From contig NZ_CP110636.1 of assembly GCF_026153355.1 (NCBI RefSeq), forward strand, positions 3,906,001-3,970,000: a stretch of DNA of 64,000 nucleotides, given 5' to 3'. Shown here one piece after another: positions 40,545 through 49,192 of the stretch. A program made the translations under genes and the position numbers. The notes beneath the pieces were generated by a model that did not search any database, was not told the origin of the DNA, and saw nothing but the letters and a program-made list of their open reading frames with translations. The stretch is from Streptomyces endophytica (lineage in GTDB: Bacteria > Actinomycetota > Actinomycetes > Streptomycetales > Streptomycetaceae). Position 1 is the stretch's first letter. Each line of letters begins with the position of its first letter.

Positions 40545-42748
40545 AGGCTCAGCTCCGGGTGGAGGTCCTTCATCCGTATCACCTGGCGGCCACGGGCGGT
40601 CAGCGAGGTCAGCACCAGCGCGCCGACGGTGAAGGCCGCCAGCACCGCACCGCCCTGCCATACGGGCCCGAGGTCGCCGCCGGTGATGAGCCGGCGCAGC
40701 CCCTCCACGATGTAACTCATCGGCAGATACGGGTGGATGGCGCCGAAGAAGCCCGGGCTGGTCTGCACCGGGTACGTGCCGCCGGCCGAGGTCAGCTGGA
40801 GCATCAGCAGCGCCAGCACCAGGATCCGGCCGGCCGGTCCGAACTGGGCGTTCAGCCACTGCACGAGCGCCGAGAAACAGGCCGTGACCAGCACCAGGAA
40901 GCCGAGCGTGCCGGCCGCCCTGGCCATCTGGAGGCCGAGCCCGAAGTGCAGTACGGCCATCAGGGCCGCGGTCTGCAGCACGCCCACGCCGACCACCGGC
41001 AGCCAGCCGGAGACCGCCACCCGCCAGGAGGAGGCGCCCATCGCCAGTGCCCGCCTGTTGAGCGGCTGGATCAGCATGTACGCCACCATGGCGCCGACCC
41101 ACAGCGACAGCGGGATGAAGTACGGCGCGAAGCCGGTGCCGTAGTTGGGCGCCTTGTGGGCGGCGCCGGAGGCCAGCTGCACCGGGTCGGACATCACCAG
41201 GGTGCGGGCGTCGCGCTCCTTCTTGCCGTAGTCGGGGATCTGCTCCGCCCCGTCGTGCAGCCCGCCGGCCAGCTTCTGCGAGCCGTCGGAGAGCTTGAAC
41301 ATGCCGCCGTCCAGGGTTTGCGCGCCGTCCTTGAGCTTGCCCACCCCGGAGTCGAGGTCGTGCATCCCGTCCGCGGCCCGGCCCGTGCCGTCGTGCAGTT
41401 GGTGCGCGCCGTCGTTGAGCCGGTCGGCGCCGGCGGCCAGCTTCGCATTGCCCGCAGCCAGCTTGCGGGCGCCCGTGGACACCTTGTGCGCGCCGTCGTT
41501 GAGGTCGTTGATCTTCTTGACCGCGGCGTCCATGTCGGCGCCCAGGGTGGGACCGCGCTGCGCCAGCTCGCTCGCCAGGGAGTGCAGGGTGTCCAGGTCC
41601 CGGCCCAGCCGGTCGAGGTTCTTCTGGTCGTGGACGTAGCCGCTGACCTCCTCGGCCTTGTCCGCCGCGGTCGCCGCCTGGTCCTTGATCCGCTTCAGCT
41701 CGGCGCAGGAGGTGTCGAGGGTGACCCCGCTCTCGCAGCGCAGCCGGTAGTAGGTGGCGAGGTGGTCGGAGATGCCCCGGGAGAGCTTGGCCCCCGTGGA
41801 GGCCGCCGCGGGCAGCCGGTCCAGGTGGTCGTGGACCGCCTGCGAGCCGTCCGCGACGAGCTGGGCGGCCTCGCCGATCTCCTTGCCGTGCGCCCGGATG
41901 AAGGGCCCCACCTTGCCGACGACGCCGTTGACGGTGTCGGCCAGTTGCTGCGTCCCGTCGGCCACCTGCCCGGCGCCGTCGGCCAGTTGGCGCGAGCCGT
42001 CGGCGGCCGTACCGGCACCGCGGGCGAGGTCGCCGCTCCCCTGGGAGAGCCGCCCGGCGCCCGCGTTCAGGTCACCGAGCCCGGTGACGAGCCTGCCGCT
42101 GCCGTTCTTGGCGCTGCCCAGACCGTCGGCCAGCTTGCCGGCGCCGTCCTCGGCCTGCCCGATGCCGTCCTTGAGCCGGTCGGCACCGTCCGCGGCCTGC
42201 TCGGTCCTGCCGTGCAGCGTCGAGAACGAGACGAAGATCTTGTCGAGGAAGGTGCGCGACGACTTCGCCGAGGCCGCCGCGCGCACCTCGGAGAACACCG
42301 TCCGGGAGATCTGCCCGACGATGTAGTTGTTCGCGTCGTTCGTGCGCACCTTCAGGGCGCCGGTCTCCGGGTGGTCACCCGAACTGGAGGCGATCCGCCG
42401 GCTGAAGTCCTTCGGGATGGACAGCGACAGGTAGTACGTGCCGTCCTCGACGCCCCGGGCGGCCTCCGCGGCGCCCACCGGGTGCCAGTCGAAGGTGTGG
42501 CTGTCCGCGAGGCCGTCGACGATGCTGTCGCCCGCCGAGATGTGCTTCCCGCCGGCCTCGGCGCCCCTGTCCTCGTTGACCAGCGCGACCGGTATCTTGT
42601 CCAGCCGCCCGTACGGGTCCCAGAAGGACCACAGGTAGAGCGCGCCGTACAACAGCGGCAGGAGCAGCAGCGCGGCCAGTGCGGCGCGCGGCAGCTTCCC
42701 CCTCCCGAACCGCTTCAGCTCAAGCGCGGCCAGCTTCGGCGAGCGCAT
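40541..42748 (-). CDS. YhgE/Pip-type ABC-2 membrane protein
   Basis: 735 aa, ATG at 42748 behind GGAGGGGG. One N-terminal transmembrane helix (LPRAALAALLLLPLLYGALYLW) is followed by a large extracytoplasmic region. That region is full of heptad-like glycine repeats (DGAGKLADG, DGSRQLADG, TGARKLAAG), the YhgE/Pip signature, and then five or six C-terminal helices of ABC-2 type. Relatives include phage-infection proteins, antibiotic-efflux permeases and EsaA. As sequenced it is read through from the ATPase gene in one 1025-codon frame (43618 to 40541). That join probably comes from a lost base near 42790, and the natural start is this ATG. Confidence 0.85.
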   Translation of the reverse strand: MRSPKLAALELKRFGRGKLPRAALAALLLLPLLYGALYLWSFWDPYGRLDKIPVALVNEDRGAEAGGKHISAGDSIVDGLADSHTFDWHPVGAAEAARGVEDGTYYLSLSIPKDFSRRIASSSGDHPETGALKVRTNDANNYIVGQISRTVFSEVRAAASAKSSRTFLDKIFVSFSTLHGRTEQAADGADRLKDGIGQAEDGAGKLADGLGSAKNGSGRLVTGLGDLNAGAGRLSQGSGDLARGAGTAADGSRQLADGAGQVADGTQQLADTVNGVVGKVGPFIRAHGKEIGEAAQLVADGSQAVHDHLDRLPAAASTGAKLSRGISDHLATYYRLRCESGVTLDTSCAELKRIKDQAATAADKAEEVSGYVHDQKNLDRLGRDLDTLHSLASELAQRGPTLGADMDAAVKKINDLNDGAHKVSTGARKLAAGNAKLAAGADRLNDGAHQLHDGTGRAADGMHDLDSGVGKLKDGAQTLDGGMFKLSDGSQKLAGGLHDGAEQIPDYGKKERDARTLVMSDPVQLASGAAHKAPNYGTGFAPYFIPLSLWVGAMVAYMLIQPLNRRALAMGASSWRVAVSGWLPVVGVGVLQTAALMAVLHFGLGLQMARAAGTLGFLVLVTACFSALVQWLNAQFGPAGRILVLALLMLQLTSAGGTYPVQTSPGFFGAIHPYLPMSYIVEGLRRLITGGDLGPVWQGGAVLAAFTVGALVLTSLTARGRQVIRMKDLHPELSL

Positions 42749-43618
42749 CGGCCGCCCCCTCCTCGTCGTCCTTGGTGTCGTCGCCGTCCGCGGGGCCGTG
42801 CCGTCCCCGGCACGCGGCTCCTCCGGCCCCTCCGCGGGGTCCTGCGCGCCCGCGTTCTGCGCGCTGGTGTCGTGCGCGCCGGCGGAGCCCTGCACGCCGG
42901 GCCGTTCCGGGCGGTTGCCGGTGCGGACGAGCACCACGTCCTCGCCGTCCCCGGGCGGCTCGCTGCACACCGCGAGGACGGTCGTGCCGGCCGCGGCGAC
43001 GCCGCGCAGCATCGCCCAGGCGGCGGTGCGCTCCTCGTCGGACAGCTTCAGGTCGGTGTCGTCGACGGCCAGCAGTCGTGGCCGGCCGATCATCGCGAGC
43101 GCCACGGAGAGCCGCAGCGCCTCCAGCCGCTCCAGGTCGCGCACCGACGTGCGGATCCCCTTGGGCAGCGCCGCGAGGTCGAGCCCGGCCGTGGCCAGCG
43201 CGTCGTCCACCAGGGCGCGGGCCTCGGCCCGGCGCTCCCGGCGCGGCCGCAGCAGGGCGCGCAGCGAACCGCCGAACCGGCCCTGCAACAGGGCACGTTC
43301 GCGCAGGTGCTCACCTACGGTCAGGGCAGGTTCGAGGTCGGCGATCCCGGGCACATGCGCGAGTGCGGTCACCGACCGGACGGCGGCCTTCTTCTTGGGC
43401 AGCGCCAGCCCGCCGATCCCGGCGGTGCCCTCGGCGGACTTCATCCGGCCGGTGAGCGCGAGCAGCAGGCACGTACGGCCCGAGCCCGACGGGCCCTGTA
43501 CGGCGATCAGCGAGCCGGGTCCGGCCGTGATGTCGACGTTCCGGAAAGCCCAGCCACGGGGGCCCTTGACCCCGAACCGCTCGGCCGTGACCGCCGCCCC
43601 ATGCGGGGTGCTGTCCAC
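42720..43618 (-). CDS. ABC-transporter ATPase partner of YhgE, degenerate Walker A; probable frameshift near 42790
   Basis: GTG at 43618. The ATPase domain shows GPSGSGRTCLLLAL (Walker A with Arg in place of the catalytic Lys), a weak signature region and RLLAVDDTD (Walker B), so it may be a poor hydrolase. After AGDGTAP the frame runs through rare AGG codons into YhgE. In the adjacent frame the sequence reads ADGDDTKDDEEGAADALAEAGRA and stops at 42720, overlapping the YhgE start by 29 bases. One added base gives exactly 300 codons. I take this overlapped arrangement as the natural one; a true fusion is the alternative. It would power export together with YhgE. Confidence 0.7.
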
Positions 43619-43633
43619 GATCCCCTCCCTTGT

Positions 43634-43647
43634 ACTGACTGGTCAGT
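43634..43647. promoter_or_regulatory. TetR-type operator upstream of the ABC/YhgE/tetR operon
   Basis: ACTGACTGGTCAGT has perfect 6-bp arms (ACTGAC and GTCAGT) around TG, the usual shape of TetR-family operators. It sits 16 bases before the first start codon of the operon that ends in tetR, so autoregulation is the simplest reading. Confidence 0.7.
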
Positions 43648-43705
43648 GCAAAAAGTATGCCGCATCCCACCCCGTGTTCCGCAAGGGGGTCCGGCGCATC
43701 GGTTC

Positions 43706-43797
43706 GGGGGCCGGGCGTCGCCCGCGTCGGGGGACCGGGAACCGCCCGCGTCGGGGGCCGGGAACCGCCCGCGTCGGGGGCCGGAAATCGCCCGCCC
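43706..43797 (+). repeat. Four copies of a 23-24 base G-rich tandem repeat
   Basis: Units starting at 43706, 43729, 43753 and 43776 read GGGGGCCGGGAACCGCCCGC plus GTC with small changes. The array fills most of the 320-base gap between the ABC operon and the HEPN-protein gene. The four regularly spaced G5 runs could form a quadruplex. The remainder of the gap (43798-43938) holds only the promoter region of the next gene. Confidence 0.85.
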
Positions 43798-43938
43798 TGC
43801 CCCGCCGCGCGAAATCCGCCGTCTATCCGGCGAAAGTGCAGGTCAGGGCCGATTGTCAGTGGTGTGCCGCACGATGGGGTCAGACGGGCCGAATCAGCGT
43901 TCGGTCCCGAACCGGCATGTGACGACAGGAGGTTCGTC

Positions 43939-44454
43939 ATGGCAGCTCGTCCCCAGGGGGCCAGTTCCGCTGCGTACGGTCCCCCGAGCGATGTCCACCC
44001 CGTCCTGCGCCGGGCGGCCGCGCCACCCGCCGCCCTGGCCCTGCTCGCCCAGGCCCAGCAGGGCCTCGAAGAAGCGCGGACCCTGGAAGCCCCCAACGAG
44101 CGGTTCGCCACTGCCCATCTGGCCGCGCTGCGCACCGCCGCCGCCGTCCTCGCCGTGCGCGCCCGTCCGGAGCCCACCCTACGCCGCAAACCGGGGGCCG
44201 CCCCGCGGCGCAGCCGCCGGGAAAGCATCCGCAGCGCCTGGGACCTCCTCCCCGAGGTCGCGCCCGAACTCGCCGAGTGGAGCGCCCTGTTCGCCTCCGG
44301 CGCCGCCCGCCGGGCCCGGGCCGAGGCCGGGATAGCCGGCGCGGCCAGCACCCGGGACGCCGACGATCTCCTGCGGGACGTCGCCATGTTCCTGCGCCTG
44401 GTCGAACGGATGCTGCTCCTCCAGCCACCGCTGCCGCCCCAGCGGGCGGGGTGA
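43939..44454 (+). CDS. SAV_6107-family HEPN-domain protein
   Basis: 171 aa, ATG behind AGGAGG. It is all-helical and Ala-rich: VHPVLRRAAAPPAALALLAQAQQGLEEA, NERFATAHLAALRTAAAVLAVRA, then a basic linker and WDLLPEVAPELAEWSALFASGAARRARAEAG. HEPN domains bind or cleave RNA or act as helical adaptors; the canonical RxxxxH RNase motif is not evident. It is a conserved streptomycete gene of unknown role, just upstream of a methyltransferase and a DUF3040 gene. Confidence 0.75.
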   Translation: MAARPQGASSAAYGPPSDVHPVLRRAAAPPAALALLAQAQQGLEEARTLEAPNERFATAHLAALRTAAAVLAVRARPEPTLRRKPGAAPRRSRRESIRSAWDLLPEVAPELAEWSALFASGAARRARAEAGIAGAASTRDADDLLRDVAMFLRLVERMLLLQPPLPPQRAG

Positions 44455-44683
44455 GGGGCGGCCGAGGGGAAGCACCGGACTTCACCGGCGGAGTGAGCGG
44501 ACCGCCGGCGTCGGGCCCGGGGCTCCGCGGTGGGGCCGTCACGGACGAGCCGCGGGGCCCCGGCGGGGCGGGGTGAGCAGGTCGGCACCCGCTCCGTGGG
44601 GCTCCGTGGGCGGCGGACGGCGCGGGACGGAATAGGGTGGTGGACGACTGGATGTTCATGCCCCCGCCGAGGAGCCACCCGCC

Positions 44684-45439
44684 GTGTCTGACCCGCTGCG
44701 CCCGCGCGCATCCCTTCGTACCGCCGTGGTCTGGGACGTCCTGAAGGACGCCCTGGAGCGCCGGGTCAAGGCGGCCGGGCGCGACGCCCTGGACGTCCTC
44801 GACACCGGCGGCGGCACCGGCAACTTCGCCGTGCCGGTCGCCCGCCTCGGCCACCGCGTCACGGTCGTCGACCCCAGCCCCAACGCCCTCTTCGCCCTGG
44901 AGCGCCGGGCCGCGGAGGCCGGCGTCGCCGACCGGATCCGGGCCGTCCAGGGCGACGCCCACGGCCTGTTCGACGTCGTCGAGCGCGGTGGCTACGACAC
45001 CGTGCTCTGCCACGGCGTGCTGGAGTACGTCGACGACCCGGCCGAGGGCATCCGCAACGCCGTCGACGCGCTGCGCCCGGCCGGCACCCTCAGCCTGCTC
45101 GCGGCCGGCCTCGGCGGCGCCGTGCTCGCCCGCGCCCTGGCCGGCCACTTCACCGAGGCCCACCAGGCCCTCACCGACCCGGCCGGCCACTGGGGCGAGG
45201 GCGACCCGATGCCCCGCCGGTTCACCGCCGAACAGCTCACCGGCCTGGTCTCCGCCACCGGCCTGGAGGTCGGCGCGGTGCACGGCGTCCGGGTCTTCGC
45301 CGACCTGGTCCCGGGCGTACTCGTCGACACCGAGCCGGGCGCCATGGACGCCCTGCTGAAGCTGGAGGCGGCCGCCGCCGAGCAGCCCGCCTTCCACGCG
45401 GTCGCGACCCAGCTGCACGTCCTCGCCGAGCGCGACTGA
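44684..45439 (+). CDS. Class I SAM-dependent methyltransferase
   Basis: 251 aa, GTG start with GAGGAG upstream. SAM-binding motif I is VLDTGGGTGNFAVPVARLG, followed by VTVVDPSPNALFALERRA (acidic ribose contact), GDAHGLFDVV and the post-motif LCHGVLEYVDDP. The fold resembles small-molecule methyltransferases. No substrate can be assigned. It is separated by about 230 bases on each side from its neighbours, and a TATGAT -10-like box lies after it at about 45508. Confidence 0.85.
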   Translation: MSDPLRPRASLRTAVVWDVLKDALERRVKAAGRDALDVLDTGGGTGNFAVPVARLGHRVTVVDPSPNALFALERRAAEAGVADRIRAVQGDAHGLFDVVERGGYDTVLCHGVLEYVDDPAEGIRNAVDALRPAGTLSLLAAGLGGAVLARALAGHFTEAHQALTDPAGHWGEGDPMPRRFTAEQLTGLVSATGLEVGAVHGVRVFADLVPGVLVDTEPGAMDALLKLEAAAAEQPAFHAVATQLHVLAERD

Positions 45440-45699
45440 CCCGGGGAGCGGGCCCGACCGGCCGCGTGCAGTCGGCCACAGGCCACCCGATCAGCCCCTT
45501 CGCCCCGTATGATCGGTGTACGACGTTCCGGCATGACGGACAGGCGGGTGGGGAATGCAGGCAGCATCACCACCGGCCGCCACGGCGGCCCGGACAGTGA
45601 ACTGGCGTCGAGGGGCGGGTTTCACGGGGGCGATTCCCTGCCTATCCTGAAAGGGTCGCACCCCGGTCGCCCCCCGCGACCGACGAGTAGGAGGACTCC

Positions 45700-46095
45700 G
45701 TGCCGCTCTCGGAGCACGAGCAGCGCATGCTCGAGCAAATGGAGCGAGCGCTGTACGCCGAAGATCCCAAGTTCGCGACAGCGCTTGAGGGAAGCGGGCT
45801 GCGTACGTACACCCGGCGACGGGTCTACCAAGCGGTCGCGGGCTTCCTGGTGGGTATCGCCCTGCTCATGGCCGGCATGGTCGCGCAGCAGATCTGGATC
45901 AGCGTGGTCGGATTCCTCGTCATGCTCGGCTGTGCCGTGTTGGCGGTCACCGGGTGGCGCAAGGCGCCCAAGCCCGGTGAACAGCGCGCCGGCGCCGAGG
46001 GCCCGGCGCGGCGTCAGGCCCGGCCGCGGCGCTCCATGATGAATCGCATCGAAGACCGCTGGCAGCGCCGCCGCGACGAGCAGCAGGGCCACTGA
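45700..46095 (+). CDS. DUF3040 small membrane protein
   Basis: 131 aa, GTG with TAGGAGGA upstream. The DUF3040 signature is at the N-terminus (PLSEHEQRMLEQMERALYAEDPKF split over residues 2-25). Two hydrophobic helices follow (VAGFLVGIALLMAGMVAQQ and VVGFLVMLGCAVLAVTGW), and the C-terminus is basic. It is a conserved actinobacterial protein found near dcw clusters; function unknown. A strong terminator hairpin follows. Confidence 0.85.
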   Translation: MPLSEHEQRMLEQMERALYAEDPKFATALEGSGLRTYTRRRVYQAVAGFLVGIALLMAGMVAQQIWISVVGFLVMLGCAVLAVTGWRKAPKPGEQRAGAEGPARRQARPRRSMMNRIEDRWQRRRDEQQGH

Positions 46096-46148
46096 TCCCG
46101 CTCCGAACGTCCTCCCCCTGACGCGCCGTCGCCGCGTCCCCGGTCCTC

Positions 46149-46189
46149 CGTGCTGTGGCCGCCCGATTCCGTCGGGCGGCCACAGCACG
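46149..46189 (+). terminator. Terminator hairpin after the DUF3040 gene
   Basis: A perfect 18-bp stem (CGTGCTGTGGCCGCCCGA at 46149-46166 with 46172-46189) closes a 5-base loop and is followed by TTCTGCTGCT. It lies 54 bases past the stop codon and could also act on the convergent transglutaminase operon. Confidence 0.85.
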
Positions 46190-46652
46190 TTCTGCTGCTG
46201 TGAGCACGTTCTGCGGCCGATGGCCCGTATTTGCTGCAGGCCGCGCTGAGGCGGGCGGGGACACGGCCGTGCCGGGCGTCGCGGCCTGCCGGCTGTGGCG
46301 GTACCGCCGGACGTCGCCGCCATGCCGGGCGTCGCTGTCGCACCAGCTGTGGCCGTTCCGCCGGGCTAGGGGCCCTGCCGGGCGTCGGGGCCGCGCCGGG
46401 CGCTACGGCCCTGCCTGCCGCGCGCCTCGGCCTCGCCGGACCTCATAGCCCGCCGGACCCCCTGGCTCCCCCAGACGTCGCGGCCCGCCGCACGACGCCG
46501 CACGACGCCGCCCGGCCCACCCGGCAGACGCCCCTCGCGCCCTGGCCTGCTGGACGTGCCCCCGCGCTCCCGGACGCGCCCTGCGCACCAGACGCCCCTG
46601 CGCCAGCGCTCTACGCCTGCTGCCGCCCCCAGACGCCCCTGCGCCCAGCGCC
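46190..46652. other. Gene-free GC-rich stretch with a 41-base direct repeat
   Basis: No convincing gene is visible. The stretch is low-complexity with recurrent GCCGGGCGTCG motifs between 46260 and 46400. A 41-base direct repeat begins AGACGCCCCTGCGCC at 46590 and again at 46631; the second copy runs into the 3' end of the transglutaminase gene. Long frames here have proline and arginine bias typical of shadows. Confidence 0.6.
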
Positions 46653-49118
46653 CTACGCCCGCTGCCGTCCCCGCCGGAGGGTGGCCGTCGCTCGTCGTAT
46701 CGCGGTCACCGGGCGGCTCGTGCGGCAGCGGAGGCGCAGGGAGGCCCAGCGGGCCGCGGTGGCGCGGTGGAGGCGGGCGGCGGAGCGCGGGGCGAACAGT
46801 GCCCGCAGCCGTAGCCCACGGGGTGCGCCGGCCCGCAATCCGGCCAGCACCTGCTGGACGTCGCCGCCCAGTCCGGTCACCGGCCGCGGGTGCGGGGCGT
46901 AGAGGATCTGCTCGACCGCCTCGGCGACCCGGCGCGCAGCGTCGGCGGGCTCCGGTGGCAATTCCCCGACGCGAATGATCCGGGCGGCCGCCCTGCGCGG
47001 GGTCAGCGACTCGTCCGGGACGATCCCGAAGTCCCAGGCGGTGTCCAGCAGCTCCTGCCAGGCAGCCAGCGCGGCCGCCACCCCGCCGGGGTCCGTGGTG
47101 CCGCCTGCGCCCGGCGTGCCGCTCCCGCCCGGGGCCGCGGGTGCCAGTCGCCGGGAGCGCAGCCGCAGCCGCCACAGCAGCGGGACCAGCGGCAGCAGCA
47201 GGACGAGCAGTCCGACCAGCCCGAGCGCGGCCACCGCCCAGGGGGACGGGCCGTCGTCCGACGGGCGGACGCCGGACTGCGCGGGCAGCGTCGGACAGGC
47301 CGTCCCGCTGCCGGCCGGGTGCTCGCCCGGATCGCACGACGGGGTCGCCGACGGGCCCTCGGTGGGCGGCGCGGGCCGGGCCGGCGCGGGGTCCTGGCGA
47401 CCCGGCTCGGTGGTGTCCGAGGTGTCGGGATAGGCGTAGTCCGGGATGCTGCCGCGGCTCGGCGTGGGCTCGAAACGGGTCCAGCCGATGCCCTGGAAAT
47501 ACAGCTCGGGCCAGGCGTGCGCGTCCTTGAGGCTGACCGAGGTCGTGCCGTCGGGCTGCTTCGTCCCCGGGGTGAAGCCGACCGCGACCCGGGCCGGGAT
47601 GCCCAGCGTGCGGGCCATCGCCGCCATCGAGAACGAGAAGTGGACGCAGAAGCCCTCCTTCTGCCGCAGGAACCGGGCTATCGCCTCGGCGCCGCTGCCG
47701 GCCCGGACCTCGGTGTTGTACGTGAAGCCGCCGTCGAGCGCGAACCAGTCCTGGAGCTTGACGGCCTTGGCGTAGGCGGTCGGGGCGCCCCGGGTGACCC
47801 GGCGGGCGGTGGACCGGACGACCGGGGGCAGCGCGGCGGGCACCTTGGTGTACTCGCGCAGCAGGTCGCCGGGGGGTGCCGGGGCGGCGGCCAGTTGCTG
47901 GGAGGTGGGCCGTACTTGGAGGCTCTCGACCTGGTACTGCAGATCGCGGGTGTTCTGGCCGCGGTCGCCGACCAGCGTGCGGCCCTTCGGCTCGAAGCGC
48001 CAGCGGCCGGAGATGTCCACCCGGGACGCGGGGTAGGGGAGCGGCAGCCAGTTCTGTGCGTACCACCCGGCGGTCGAGATGGAGGTGTTGATCCGCTCGC
48101 GGCCGACCGCGGAACTGAGGCCGGGCGGCTCCGGCAGCCGTTCGGGCACGTCCGTGACGGTGCGCTCGGAGGGCTTCCAGGTCGTGCCGTCGAACTGGTC
48201 GAGGGCGACGATCCGCAGATACAGATCGCGGGTATCGGCGGCGGTGGTGCGGTAGTTGAGGACCTCCCGGTCCTCGGGCTGGTTGAGGCTGTCCTGCAGC
48301 GAGACCAGCGGGTTGACCGCGGAGATCGTGCCGCCCCCGCCGCCGCGTCCCGGGCCGCTTCCGGTGGGGCCGAGCAGCCCGTCGCCGAGGGAGGGCAGCG
48401 CGGCGGGCACCACGAGGGCGATGCCGAGGACCAGGGCGCCGATCCGCCGGCCCGTACGGACCGGCGCGGTGGCCGGGCCGCCGGTCGCGGAACCCGGTCC
48501 GTCGCCCGGCCGCCCCGGGCCCGCCGCGCCGAAGACCCGGCCCCACTGGGAGAGCCGGTCGCGGCCCTCGGCCAGCAGGAGCAGCAGATAGCCCGCCGCC
48601 GCGATCAGGAACCACAGCCAGCCCGCGCCGCCCTGGGCCAGCCCCGCGGCGACCGAGTAGAGCGCGAGCAGCGGCAGGCCCGCGGGCGCGGCACTGCGGT
48701 ACGTCACCGCCAGGGCGTCCACGACCAGGCCGATCAGCAGCACTCCGGCGACCAGCAGCAGCCGGATGCCGGGGGTGACCGGGGCGGGGATGGCGTACCG
48801 GCCGACGTCCTGGACGCCGCTCCGCAGCAGCCGGCCGAACTCCGTGACCGCGTCCGGGCCCGGCAGCACACCGAGCACGGCGTCGGTCGGCACGAAGAGC
48901 ACGGTCAGCAGCAGGACCAGGACCAGCAGCTGGGCGGCGATCGTCAGCGGTCCGGCGAGCGGGGCCCGGCGGGCCAGCGCGCCCACCCCGGTCATGATCG
49001 CCAGCAGGATCGCCGCCTGGAAGATCCAGCTGATCGGATCCACCAGCGGCAGCAGTGCGCAGGCGGCACACAGGGTGGCCACCGCGGCACACAGCGCGAG
49101 TCGTGCCCGGCCGCTCAT
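46653..49118 (-). CDS. Transglutaminase-like membrane protein (TgpA family)
   Basis: 821 aa, ATG start. Six or seven N-terminal transmembrane helices precede a large extracytoplasmic region. The transglutaminase core has Cys in GFCVHFSFSMAAMARTLGIPARVAVGF and His in SLKDAHAWPELYF, the Cys-His-Asp catalytic set. Another helix near residue 600 is followed by a cytoplasmic DUF4129-like tail. It forms an operon with MoxR and DUF58 genes, a common trio in which the ATPase is thought to assemble or activate the DUF58 and membrane partners. A 25-codon frame bridges the 70-base gap to DUF58. Confidence 0.9.
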   Translation of the reverse strand: MSGRARLALCAAVATLCAACALLPLVDPISWIFQAAILLAIMTGVGALARRAPLAGPLTIAAQLLVLVLLLTVLFVPTDAVLGVLPGPDAVTEFGRLLRSGVQDVGRYAIPAPVTPGIRLLLVAGVLLIGLVVDALAVTYRSAAPAGLPLLALYSVAAGLAQGGAGWLWFLIAAAGYLLLLLAEGRDRLSQWGRVFGAAGPGRPGDGPGSATGGPATAPVRTGRRIGALVLGIALVVPAALPSLGDGLLGPTGSGPGRGGGGGTISAVNPLVSLQDSLNQPEDREVLNYRTTAADTRDLYLRIVALDQFDGTTWKPSERTVTDVPERLPEPPGLSSAVGRERINTSISTAGWYAQNWLPLPYPASRVDISGRWRFEPKGRTLVGDRGQNTRDLQYQVESLQVRPTSQQLAAAPAPPGDLLREYTKVPAALPPVVRSTARRVTRGAPTAYAKAVKLQDWFALDGGFTYNTEVRAGSGAEAIARFLRQKEGFCVHFSFSMAAMARTLGIPARVAVGFTPGTKQPDGTTSVSLKDAHAWPELYFQGIGWTRFEPTPSRGSIPDYAYPDTSDTTEPGRQDPAPARPAPPTEGPSATPSCDPGEHPAGSGTACPTLPAQSGVRPSDDGPSPWAVAALGLVGLLVLLLPLVPLLWRLRLRSRRLAPAAPGGSGTPGAGGTTDPGGVAAALAAWQELLDTAWDFGIVPDESLTPRRAAARIIRVGELPPEPADAARRVAEAVEQILYAPHPRPVTGLGGDVQQVLAGLRAGAPRGLRLRALFAPRSAARLHRATAARWASLRLRCRTSRPVTAIRRATATLRRGRQRA

Positions 49119-49192
49119 CCGTCCGCCTCCCCTCGCCCGAGGCCGTTCCCGTACGCGTCGTGCCCCTGCACCGGCCGCACGCTCCCCTTCAT
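49115..49192 (-). CDS. Tiny bridging ORF between DUF58 and transglutaminase genes
   Basis: A 25-codon frame opens with ATG overlapping the DUF58 stop (ATGA) and closes with TGA overlapping the transglutaminase ATG (ATGA). The peptide would start MKGSVRPVQGHDAYGNG. No homologue is recognised. It may be a real small protein or simply a path that keeps ribosomes moving from one gene to the next. Confidence 0.3.
   Translation of the reverse strand: MKGSVRPVQGHDAYGNGLGRGEADG

Noticed and set aside
40514..44335. 1273-codon plus-strand frame across the YhgE/ABC operon
   Set aside because: Composition typical of the antisense of a GC-rich gene; no motifs, and it overlaps three well supported minus-strand genes.
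45500..45520. Strong -10 box TATGAT at about 45508 as a promoter for DUF3040
   Set aside because: No -35 at a usable distance and almost 190 bases from the gene; not enough to list as a feature.
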